A model generated the notes under the pieces. The model saw only the letters and a program-made list of their open reading frames with translations. It did not search any database and was not told where the DNA came from. Of a DNA stretch of 15,413 bases, positions 1 through 6,287 are shown one piece after another. Origin of the DNA: Actinomycetota bacterium (lineage in GTDB: Bacteria > Actinomycetota > Actinomycetes > Actinomycetales > Microbacteriaceae). Position 1 is the first letter of the stretch; each line of letters starts with the position of its first letter. Both the position numbers and the translations under genes were made by a program. The stretch covers positions 1 to 15,413 of the forward strand of contig RHAS01000003.1 in the NCBI GenBank assembly GCA_010028615.1. The letters are read 5' to 3'.

Positions 1-429
1 TTCGCTGTTCCTGTTGGGCACGCAAAACCGCAGTCTCTCAAAAACATTTTGCGCGAGCTATCTAGTGATATGAACATTTCGATTTCTAAAGAGGCAGATA
101 TAGCTAAATGGGCAGACAAAGGCGTGTTGCTTCTGAATACCTCGCTGACTACCATGGAACACAGACCAGGCGCTCACGCCGGGCTGGGTTGGGCTAGCTT
201 CACGGAAAATGCGCTCAGAAAATTAACCGAGCGCCAGCCACTGGTTCTTTTGGCTTGGGGAAATCATGCCAAATCGATTGCAAGAAATTTGAAAGTAGCA
301 AAGGTTATTGAATCAGCCCACCCGTCACCACTTTCAGCAAGCCGTGGGTTCTTCGAATCGAAGCCGTTCTCTCGAGCAAATCAAGCCTTAATCGAAATGG
401 GATTAGAGCCGATAGATTGGAAGCTATGA
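1..429 (+). CDS. ung: Uracil-DNA glycosylase, C-terminal part (5' end outside window)
   Basis: Base-excision-repair enzyme that removes uracil from DNA in the cytoplasm. The reading frame is open from base 1, so the gene begins upstream. The visible 142 codons start in the region just after the GQDPYH catalytic loop, which is not in the window; the first residues, FAVPVGHAKPQSL, match the family's 'FSV..G...PPSL' segment. Family marks present: LLLNTSLT, with the uracil-recognising Asn at bases 136-138; the G(A)HAGLGW segment; LLAWGNHA; and the DNA-intercalation/catalytic loop HPSPLS followed by RGFF, with the catalytic His at bases 319-321. The C-terminus is of normal length for family-1 UDG. 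The stop at 427-429 is followed 16 bases later by the GTG of the acetyltransferase gene, so the two are probably co-transcribed. Identification is secure; only the 5' end is missing. Confidence 0.96.
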   Translation, partial: FAVPVGHAKPQSLKNILRELSSDMNISISKEADIAKWADKGVLLLNTSLTTMEHRPGAHAGLGWASFTENALRKLTERQPLVLLAWGNHAKSIARNLKVAKVIESAHPSPLSASRGFFESKPFSRANQALIEMGLEPIDWKL

Positions 430-445
430 GGAAAGTTGCATTGTT

Positions 446-1024
446 GTGCCATTAGATTCAGAGTCTCGTTGGCGTTTAGTTAGATTGCTCAAGGCAAAAC
501 CCGCCCCAGTCGAATCAAGTATTGATGATCTGTCGGTGCGTAAGGCAACAGAGTCTGATCTTACTCAGATTTGTGAAATCTATAACTACTACGTCATCAA
601 TTCCGTGGTTACCTTTGATATTGAAAAGACGACGGTTGAGTTCTGGAAAGACAAACTAAGTTACCTTTCTGACTTAGGGCTTCCTTTTATTGTCGCCGCC
701 ACACAGGCGGGGCATGTGCAAGGCTTTGCCTATCTAGCTCCCTGGCGCCAGAAAGCGGCATATCGCAGAACCGTAGAGGACACAATTTATCTCCGCCCAG
801 CAGCAATTGGAAAACGGCTAGGAACCCGATTACTCACCGAGCTGATTGAGCTGGCTAAGCAGTCTGGTGTCAAAGAGATTGTTGCTGTTATTAGCGATAA
901 AGGCGCAGATCCTTCGATAGCCCTTCACGAAGCATTTGGCTTCAAGCGACAGGGGCACCTCGGCAAAGTGGGCTTCAAGTTCAATCGTTGGCTCGGGACT
1001 ATCCTGATGCAGAAGAGCCTGTGA
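446..1024 (+). CDS. GNAT N-acetyltransferase, phosphinothricin acetyltransferase-like
   Basis: Predicted cytoplasmic acetyl-CoA-dependent N-acetyltransferase of the PAT/Bar-like group (COG1247 type). Over residues ~29-190 it follows that family closely: VRKATESDL at the start of the fold, EIYNYYV and TFD (the family's 'IYNH.V..S.ATFD'), the acetyl-CoA loop around AAIGKRLGTRLL, ALHEAFGF, and the C-terminal VGFKFNRWLGTILMQ, which resembles 'VG.KFGRWLD...MQ'. Family members acetylate phosphinothricin, methionine sulfoximine or other small amines; the substrate here cannot be deduced. The start is GTG at 446, with GAGGAAAG at 428-435 as ribosome-binding site. About 28 residues precede the GNAT core, so a later start is possible, but no better one with a site was found. 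The stop lies next to GTG 1021, a candidate start of the protease gene, so the genes are packed together. Confidence 0.88.
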   Translation: MPLDSESRWRLVRLLKAKPAPVESSIDDLSVRKATESDLTQICEIYNYYVINSVVTFDIEKTTVEFWKDKLSYLSDLGLPFIVAATQAGHVQGFAYLAPWRQKAAYRRTVEDTIYLRPAAIGKRLGTRLLTELIELAKQSGVKEIVAVISDKGADPSIALHEAFGFKRQGHLGKVGFKFNRWLGTILMQKSL

Positions 1025-1068
1025 GCAATTTCAGGAAATTATCAGCCCCTGACGCTAAAGTTTCAGGC

Positions 1069-3180
1069 ATGAAAGCCAAAAGGTTTTTAGTACTGTTAGC
1101 CAGTTTTTCTCTGACGGCTAGTTTTTCTGTTGCGACCTCATCCTCATCAAGTTCGGCAGTGGTGCTCAGCGAGCAAAGCTACGCGGATAAACCGGTGGTT
1201 GGTTTAGTAATCCAGTATCAGGACTTTGTGGCGGCTAAGGATTGGCGTGGCGATCTAGTTGGCATTTCGTCAATTTCGGGGGAAATTTCTCAGAGCGCAG
1301 ATCTAGGTTTGGGTATGTGGTCAGTTAGGTTCAAGAGGGCAAAATCAGAACTGACAGCGCTAGCACTAGCGGCAAAACTCAAGGCCGATTCGCGAATAAA
1401 GCGCATATACCTAGATCATCAACTCACCTCGAAAAACACCATTTCAACTCCTAAATTAGGAATCTTACGAGCTAGTGCAGCTCCTAGTCGTTTGCAGGCT
1501 ACCGATGCCTGGAGTGCTGCTGCAGCACTGGTCCCTAAAATTCGACTCACTTGGTCAGCACCTACCCGACTTAACGGGGGGCTTATCTGGGGATATCGGG
1601 TTTCCCAATATGATGCGGCATCGAAAACCTGGAAGGTCCTAGTGAGCAATACCAAGAGTAAGCTCACGAGTCTTACCGTAACCAAGAATTTAGTAGCTGG
1701 CGAGTTTGCCAAATTTAAGGTTGCTGCTGTGACAAAAAATTCCACCGGCAAGCTAATGGCAGTCAGCAGTTACTCGAGCATCGTTAGTTTCAAGCCAACA
1801 ACTGCGCCTAAAGCCCCGATTTTACAAAGTTCAGGTCAGATTACTTCAGCAAATCCGACGGTTTCTTGGCTAAGCCAAACCACTCAACAAAAAGGTGGAC
1901 TTGCTACTAGCTACACCGTTCTGGCTACAGCTCCGGATAGCCCTAGCCTAAGCTGCACTAGTTCTGGCACAAGTTGTATGCTCAGTGGCTTGCAATCTCA
2001 AGTGAAGTATTCGGTTGTAGTTACCGCAACAAATGCTAAGGGTAGTGCAAGTTCTAACCCAGTCTCAGAGACAGAAGATCCGATGTTTAGTGAGCAGTGG
2101 TATCTAACTAGTGAATTTGGAATAAATATCGAACCAGCATGGAATATCACCAAAGGAAACCCGAGCGTTGTGGTAGCAGTTCTAGATAGCGGTATTACCC
2201 GACATCCAGATTTGGACGAAAACGTAGTAGCTGGCTACGACTTTATTCTTTCCGATAGTAACGCTAGGGATTTCCAGCCTGGTCGAGATGCCGATCCAAC
2301 AGACCCAGGTGATTACTCCACCACCGGAGGACGCGATAGTACTTGGCATGGAACCCACGTTGCGGGAATAATCGCAGCCAGTGCAAATTCGATTGGAATT
2401 ACTGGAGTAGCGCCAATGGTAAAGATTTCGCCTATTCGTGTGCTTGGGGTAAACGGTGGCAGTGAATCTGACATCGCTGCCGGCATTAACTGGGCAATAG
2501 GTGTTCCAATTAGCGGAGTTCCAACTAACCAGAATGTTGCCAAGGTTATCAATCTTTCAATTGGCTCTAAGGTTTTCAGCACCTGCAGCAAATCTTCGCC
2601 AACACAGTTGGCTATTGATGCTTCTAAGCTTCGAAACGTAACCATTGTGACTTCGGCTGGAAATGACGACAAGAATGCAAGAGAGTCTTATCCAGGTAAC
2701 TGCACTGGAAATATAACTATCGGTGCCACTGGATACTACGGTGATAGGACCACCTATAGTAATCACTCCTACTTTGACGCAAGGTATAGCGCTTACATAG
2801 GTGTCGACATTTCTGCCCCCGGTGGTGACGAATGGGCGGATAGTAATTTGCCAGCTGACGGTGGCATACTCTCAACCTGGAATTCAGGTGCCAGAACAGC
2901 TAGCGACCCAACCTATGCCAGTGAAGTAGGCACTTCAATGGCTTCGCCAATTGCAGCAGGCGTTCTGGCACTAATGTACTCGGTAAAACCTAACCTGACC
3001 GAAGATCAAGCCTGGGACATTCTTCGCACTACCGCTAAATCTTTTGCACCAGGCAGCACCTGTCAGGATCTACGAACCACTGTTGAATTAACCGATGGTA
3101 CTCCTTATGAAACAGGTTTTTGTGGGGCTGGAATTATTGATGCTGGGGCAGCACTCGAAGCTGTTTTGAACTTAAAGTAA
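1069..3180 (+). CDS. Secreted subtilisin-family (S8) serine protease with two FN3-like modules
   Basis: Predicted exported endopeptidase, 703 aa. Start chosen at ATG 1069 because it directly opens a signal peptide (MKAKRFLVLLASFSL..., cleavage ~residue 30). The frame stays open upstream to a TTG at 988, and GTG 1021 is an alternative start giving a longer n-region; neither has a clearly better ribosome site. Order of parts: an inhibitor-I9-like propeptide (~residues 38-125, from PVVGLVIQYQ to IKRIYLDH), two fibronectin-III-like modules (~150-240 and ~243-335), then the S8 domain (~340-690). The catalytic triad is intact: D373 in VLDSGITRHPD, H427 in HGTHVAG and S623 in GTSMASP, with oxyanion N532 in SAGND. 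Cys pairs in the catalytic part suggest disulfides, fitting export. No LPXTG motif or C-terminal membrane segment is seen, so it is probably released. The substrate is unknown. Confidence 0.93.
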   Translation: MKAKRFLVLLASFSLTASFSVATSSSSSSAVVLSEQSYADKPVVGLVIQYQDFVAAKDWRGDLVGISSISGEISQSADLGLGMWSVRFKRAKSELTALALAAKLKADSRIKRIYLDHQLTSKNTISTPKLGILRASAAPSRLQATDAWSAAAALVPKIRLTWSAPTRLNGGLIWGYRVSQYDAASKTWKVLVSNTKSKLTSLTVTKNLVAGEFAKFKVAAVTKNSTGKLMAVSSYSSIVSFKPTTAPKAPILQSSGQITSANPTVSWLSQTTQQKGGLATSYTVLATAPDSPSLSCTSSGTSCMLSGLQSQVKYSVVVTATNAKGSASSNPVSETEDPMFSEQWYLTSEFGINIEPAWNITKGNPSVVVAVLDSGITRHPDLDENVVAGYDFILSDSNARDFQPGRDADPTDPGDYSTTGGRDSTWHGTHVAGIIAASANSIGITGVAPMVKISPIRVLGVNGGSESDIAAGINWAIGVPISGVPTNQNVAKVINLSIGSKVFSTCSKSSPTQLAIDASKLRNVTIVTSAGNDDKNARESYPGNCTGNITIGATGYYGDRTTYSNHSYFDARYSAYIGVDISAPGGDEWADSNLPADGGILSTWNSGARTASDPTYASEVGTSMASPIAAGVLALMYSVKPNLTEDQAWDILRTTAKSFAPGSTCQDLRTTVELTDGTPYETGFCGAGIIDAGAALEAVLNLK

Positions 3181-3188
3181 AACAGACG

Positions 3189-3238
3189 ATGGACCCAACG
3201 GTATAGATTTGGTGGACAGTGTCAGTAGTTGGGTCTAT
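3189..3238. repeat. 11-bp inverted repeat with 28-nt spacer around the cassette promoter
   Basis: Left arm 3189-3199 (ATGGACCCAAC) pairs with right arm 3228-3238 (GTTGGGTCTAT) over 11 positions, with one G-T pair. A smaller repeat, GACA-G-TGTC at 3215-3223, sits in the loop. The structure begins 8 bases after the protease stop and is followed by a modest T-rich stretch (3241-3249), so it could be a long-loop terminator of the protease gene. However, the -35 box lies in the loop and the right arm overlaps the -10 box of the promoter below, so an operator or attenuator role is equally possible. The repeat is seen directly; the role is not settled. Confidence 0.55.
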
Positions 3239-3241
3239 GCT
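3213..3241 (+). promoter_or_regulatory. Sigma-70-type promoter of the dual-OB/DUF488 cassette
   Basis: TGGACA at 3213-3218 (5 of 6 to TTGACA) is separated by exactly 17 bases from TATGCT at 3236-3241 (4 of 6 to TATAAT). Transcription would start near 3248, giving a ~20-base leader that carries the ribosome site AGGGAAG (3259-3265) before ATG 3269. This is the clearest promoter in the window. It suggests the cassette is transcribed on its own rather than only by read-through from the protease gene. Confidence 0.6.
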
Positions 3242-3268
3242 CTCTTTTAGTCTGATCTAGGGAAGTCT

Positions 3269-3946
3269 ATGCATGTCATAACGATGGTTTGTTTCGCAAA
3301 CTCCAGAAAACTTGGTGGTAGATGCTTAGCAGGAAAAAGGCTAGATAACCTCGTCGATCCGAAATGGGTGAGACCTATTTCAACGAGTGAAACGGGAGAG
3401 ATTCCAGCATCAAATTGTCGTTACTCAGATGGATCACAGCCGGCACCTTTGGACATCATTAATCTAGGTCTCCTGCATCACAATCCCCATCAGCATCAGC
3501 AGGAAAACTGGCTTATCAATCCTGTAGTTCCATTGCAGAAAATAAATCGTTTAGATTACGAATCTGCACAGCAGTACCTTGACTCTCGTCATGATCTTTG
3601 GGAATCATCCAGCTCATCCTCCAATTACATGAACAATAGATTGGAAGCTGACCTAATATCAAATCACAACGATTCGCTTAGATTGATAAAAGTAAAAAAC
3701 CTAAATTTGACTACCGTGGAAAGCGTTACTGGTAAAAACCAACTACGAGGCGCTTTTGAGTTTTCTGGGAAAGAGTATGCGTTTCCAGTCACTGACATTT
3801 TTCAAGAAGGGCGTTTTTTGAATCAGCTTCATGGGAAAACGCTATCGATAGGCGAATGCTTGGTAACAGTAAGCCTTGGTGAGCAGTTCAAAGGCTTCTA
3901 CTATAAGTTAATAGCAGGAGTAATTCTGCCGGGAGAACATGGATGA
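3269..3946 (+). CDS. Dual-OB-domain (DuOB) protein
   Basis: Predicted soluble protein of 225 aa with no signal peptide or membrane segment. The N-terminus, with CFANSRKLGGRCLAGK (residues 8-23) and then WVRPIS (residues 33-38), matches the signature I associate with dual OB-domain proteins ('C.ANSRK..GRC.AG...GWVRPVS'). Middle and C-terminal parts (AFEFSGKEYAFPVTD; CLVTVSLGEQFKGFYYKLIAGV) look like beta-strands of OB-type barrels. A low-complexity serine run near residues 112-117 probably links the two halves. OB folds commonly bind nucleic acid or oligonucleotides, but the ligand here is unknown. The start ATG 3269 is preceded by AGGGAAG. The last codons overlap the start of the next gene by 4 bases, a translationally coupled pair. 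Its A+T richness and position next to a tRNA gene suggest accessory DNA. The family name is from memory and needs a profile search. Confidence 0.75.
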   Translation: MHVITMVCFANSRKLGGRCLAGKRLDNLVDPKWVRPISTSETGEIPASNCRYSDGSQPAPLDIINLGLLHHNPHQHQQENWLINPVVPLQKINRLDYESAQQYLDSRHDLWESSSSSSNYMNNRLEADLISNHNDSLRLIKVKNLNLTTVESVTGKNQLRGAFEFSGKEYAFPVTDIFQEGRFLNQLHGKTLSIGECLVTVSLGEQFKGFYYKLIAGVILPGEHG

Positions 3947-4548
3947 CAAAATCTTCTGAAATTTATACAATAGGACATTCGACGTTACCTATTGAAAGCT
4001 TTGTTAAGTACCTTAAGTCGTATGGTGTAGCAACGCTCTATGATGTTCGAACTACGCCCTTTAGCAAGTTTCAACCTCAATACAACAAAGACACGCTCTC
4101 CAGAACGCTTGGTGCAGCTGAGATTCAATACGTCTTCGCAGGCGAAACTCTAGGAGGCAGGTCAAATCGAGAAAGTGATTACGTCGATAACCAGGTAGTT
4201 TATAGTCGTATGAAAGAAAATCCGAAGTTTAGCGAATCTCTGGATCAAATTACGAGGCAATTACAAGAATCGAATATCTCATTAATGTGCTCTGAAAAGG
4301 ATCCTTTAGATTGTCACCGAACCCTCCTAATCGCTGAAGCTTTAGTTGAAAGAGGTTATTCAATTACTCACATTCTTTCTGATGGCTCTTCGGAAACCCA
4401 TCAGCAATCCATTTCAAGGCTGCTAAAAATCTCCAAGCTTGACGAGGAAGATCTTTTTCAAAACGAGTTAGATAGAATTCGAGAGGCTTTTGAAAAGCAA
4501 GAGAAAGCCATAGCTTATAAACGACCTAGTTTCCTAGATGCAGTATAA
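3943..4548 (+). CDS. DUF488 domain protein, larger type (201 aa)
   Basis: Cytoplasmic protein of the DUF488 family (COG5483-like); no established reaction. Family marks in order: IYTIGHST (residues ~7-14), LYDVRTTPFSKFQPQYN (the 'DVR..P.S....FN' segment), ETLGGR (~residues 68-73), and CSEKDPLDCHR with C116, C124, H125 and R126. The paired Cys/His/Arg with a nearby Glu looks like an active site or metal/nucleotide site. After ~residue 155 there is a charged helical tail not obviously part of the core. The start ATG 3943 overlaps the DuOB gene stop (ATGA) and has a strong ribosome site, GGGAG at 3931-3935, seven bases upstream. Together with the DuOB gene and the next DUF488 gene it forms one transcription unit. 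The family call is firm; the function is open. Confidence 0.88.
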   Translation: MTKSSEIYTIGHSTLPIESFVKYLKSYGVATLYDVRTTPFSKFQPQYNKDTLSRTLGAAEIQYVFAGETLGGRSNRESDYVDNQVVYSRMKENPKFSESLDQITRQLQESNISLMCSEKDPLDCHRTLLIAEALVERGYSITHILSDGSSETHQQSISRLLKISKLDEEDLFQNELDRIREAFEKQEKAIAYKRPSFLDAV

Positions 4549-4572
4549 ATTTCTATAGATAGACTTTTGTGA

Positions 4573-5019
4573 ATGCCAGAATCTAAGCTATTTACTATTG
4601 GTTTCGCCGGAAAATCCGCAGCAAATTTCTTTGAACTACTCGAGTCGTCCGGAGCGAAGGGTCTTATAGATATTCGCTTGAACAGAAATTCACAGTTGTC
4701 TGGATTTGCGAAAGAAGCGGATTTGGAATTTTTTCTTCAAAACATCTTGAATTTAGATTACGAAATACAAGAAAACTTAGCACCTAGCAAAGAGTTGCTG
4801 GAGAGTTATCGCAAAGGCAGGTTGTCTTGGCTCCAGTATGAGCGAGATTATCTGGACCTGTTGGAGAGACGTGAAGTTTTCAAAAATATCGACTCAAGCA
4901 AGTTTCGAAACAGAGTGCTTTTGTGCAGTGAAGCTCTTCCAGAAATGTGCCACCGTAGACTAGTGGCTGAGCAATTGTCAAAACTAGATGATTCGCTCCA
5001 GGTAATTCACCTAGTCTGA
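4573..5019 (+). CDS. DUF488 domain protein, short type (148 aa)
   Basis: Second DUF488 protein, clearly diverged from its neighbour. It opens with LFTIGFAGKSAANFF (residues 6-20), then IDIRLNRNSQLSGFAKEADL, typical of the short DUF488 branch. It keeps the CSEALPEMCHR motif with C118, C126, H127 and R128, in the same Cys-x7-Cys-His-Arg spacing as the larger protein. There is no charged C-terminal tail. The start ATG 4573 is forced from above by an in-frame TGA at 4570-4572, and there is no clear ribosome site, so translation may depend on the upstream gene 24 bases away. The gene ends 22 bases before the 3' end of the opposing tRNA-Leu. The function is unknown; the two copies may be non-redundant partners. 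Confidence 0.87.
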   Translation: MPESKLFTIGFAGKSAANFFELLESSGAKGLIDIRLNRNSQLSGFAKEADLEFFLQNILNLDYEIQENLAPSKELLESYRKGRLSWLQYERDYLDLLERREVFKNIDSSKFRNRVLLCSEALPEMCHRRLVAEQLSKLDDSLQVIHLV

Positions 5020-5033
5020 AGCAATTAGCTTCA
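5017..5033. terminator. Possible hairpin between the cassette and tRNA-Leu
   Basis: TGAAGC (5017-5022) and GCTTCA (5028-5033) form a perfect 6-bp stem with a 5-base AATTA loop. The stem begins at the stop codon of the short DUF488 gene and lies in the small gap before the 3' end of the convergent tRNA. No U-tract follows on either strand, so if it ends transcription it does so weakly or with help from another factor. Confidence 0.35.
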
Positions 5034-5041
5034 ATGCGAAC

Positions 5042-5125
5042 TGGTGCGGAAGGTGGGACTTGAACCCACACGCCATAGGCGCTAGAACCTAAATCTAGTG
5101 CGTCTGCCAATTTCGCCACTCCCGC
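5042..5125 (-). tRNA. trnL: tRNA-Leu (anticodon UAG), CCA encoded
   Basis: On the - strand the 5' end GCGGGAG (5125 downward) pairs with CTTCCGC at the 3' end, with one G-U pair. The anticodon stem CTAGA/TCTAG encloses the loop TTTAGGT, giving anticodon UAG, which reads CUA and probably other CUN leucine codons. A long variable arm (CGCC-TAT-GGCG) confirms a class II tRNA. The T-arm is GTGGG-TTCAAGT-CCCAC. The discriminator is A73, and CCA is encoded at 5044-5042. Upstream on the - strand, TAGACT ending ten bases before the tRNA could be the -10 box, but no convincing -35 was found. The tRNA 3' end faces the DUF488 cassette, the side on which integrating elements usually insert. Confidence 0.96.
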
Positions 5126-5204
5126 TGGCCTTATAAGTCTAGGGCAAAATTTCGTCTTGTGGAAAACCAAAGCAAAATAGTCCAGCTTTTGGCACGATTT
5201 CGCC

Positions 5205-6287
5205 ATGAGTTCCCTTGCCCAAATTAGCTCCCGAGCAAGACAGCTATTGGTCAAAGGTTCCCCCGATGTGGATCAAGCAATCCAGGTGGCCATCGACGAA
5301 AGTTATGAAAGCAATTTACTGCCTGCAAATTCGGTCACTAACGAACTGTCGAATCAAGTCAAAGCTCAAATTCTAGGACTGGGTGCGCTTGAACCTCTGA
5401 TTGGTAATCCAGCAATTGAAGAGATTTGGATAAATTCGCCAGATTCAGTTTTCATTTCTGAAAATGGTGTGACAAAACCCACCGAAATTGTGTTGAGCGA
5501 GATTGAGGTGCGTCAAATTGTTGAACGTATGCTCAGAGATTCGGGTCGACGTTTAGACAAGTCAGAACCATTTGTCGATGCAACACTAACTGATGGATCG
5601 CGATTGCATGTAGTTATCCCAGAAATAACCAGAAAACACTGGGCGGTAAACATTCGCAAGTTCCCAAGTAAGGTTTACTCACTTGAGCATCTGGTGCAGC
5701 TAGGAGCACTGTCGCCCGACCTTGCCGATTATCTTGCCAATCAATTTTTGGCTGGCAAAAATATGCTGATTTCTGGTGCAACTCAAGCCGGTAAAACCAC
5801 AGTTCTTTGCGCGTTACTTGATTGTGGAGCTAAGCGCGAGCGTTTAATCACAATTGAAGAAACTTTTGAAATACGAACAAATTACGCCGACTGGGTTGCC
5901 ATGCAGGCAAGACAGTCGAACTTGGAGGGGATTGGCGAAATAAGTTTGCGACGCCTGGTGCGTGAAGCGCTTCGGATGCGTCCTACACGGCTTGTCATAG
6001 GTGAAGTCAGGCAGGCAGAAGCTTTAGATCTTTTAATAGCTCTGAACTCAGGGATTTCTGGGATGTGCACTATTCATGCCAATTCCGCTTGGGAAGCGCT
6101 GCAAAAACTTAAGCTGTTGCCTCTACTAGCAGGGGAGAACATCCCGGCCCAATTTGTTGATGAAACGGTGAACCGATCCATAGATTTGGTTGTGCACTGT
6201 GAGGCAACACCTGACCGACGCATCACCCAGGTTCTCAAGGCAAACAGGGAGAACAATCAAGTCAGTTGGCAAGAGGTACCGCTTTGA
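5205..6287 (+). CDS. tadA: Tad pilus assembly ATPase (TadA/CpaF, VirB11-like)
   Basis: Cytoplasmic hexameric ATPase that powers extension of Flp pili at the inner face of the membrane. It has 360 aa, the short actinobacterial form. The N-terminal domain carries PLIGNPAIEEIWINSPDSVFI (residues ~65-85). The Walker A loop is GATQAGKT at residues 191-198 (family usual GGTGSGKT; Gln replaces the small residue, but the GKT is kept). LITIEETFEI follows, then the Walker B/Asp-box region RLVIGEVRQAEALDLL and the His-box CTIHANS. The start is ATG 5205; no Shine-Dalgarno sequence is visible in the 20 bases before it and no clear promoter was identified between it and the tRNA. It is first in the pilus operon and its stop overlaps the start of tadB. 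No TadZ/CpaE-type gene precedes it, unlike in mycobacteria. Confidence 0.94.
   Translation: MSSLAQISSRARQLLVKGSPDVDQAIQVAIDESYESNLLPANSVTNELSNQVKAQILGLGALEPLIGNPAIEEIWINSPDSVFISENGVTKPTEIVLSEIEVRQIVERMLRDSGRRLDKSEPFVDATLTDGSRLHVVIPEITRKHWAVNIRKFPSKVYSLEHLVQLGALSPDLADYLANQFLAGKNMLISGATQAGKTTVLCALLDCGAKRERLITIEETFEIRTNYADWVAMQARQSNLEGIGEISLRRLVREALRMRPTRLVIGEVRQAEALDLLIALNSGISGMCTIHANSAWEALQKLKLLPLLAGENIPAQFVDETVNRSIDLVVHCEATPDRRITQVLKANRENNQVSWQEVPL

Noticed and set aside
426..455. ATG overlapping the ung stop (ATGA) with a nine-codon frame
   Set aside because: It ends at once in TAG with no conserved content; the GTG at 446 in another frame opens the acetyltransferase gene.
988..1068. Upstream extension of the protease frame to TTG 988
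   Set aside because: It overlaps the acetyltransferase gene by 37 bases and would place 27 extra residues before a clean signal peptide. GTG 1021 remains a weaker alternative.
1419..2766. Three - strand open frames (1419-1751, 2313-2672, 2557-2766)
   Set aside because: They are antisense to a protease gene whose domains and catalytic residues are continuous on the + strand.
3181..5125. Integrase gene or a repeated tRNA 3' end (att sites) bounding the DUF488 cassette
   Set aside because: By eye there is no integrase, transposase or duplicate of the tRNA 3' segment near the protease end, so mobility rests only on position and composition.
4880..5254. 124-aa open frame on the - strand containing LADALDLGSSAYGVWVQ
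   Set aside because: This peptide is the well-known false translation of a tRNA-Leu gene; the frame also runs antisense through a DUF488 gene.
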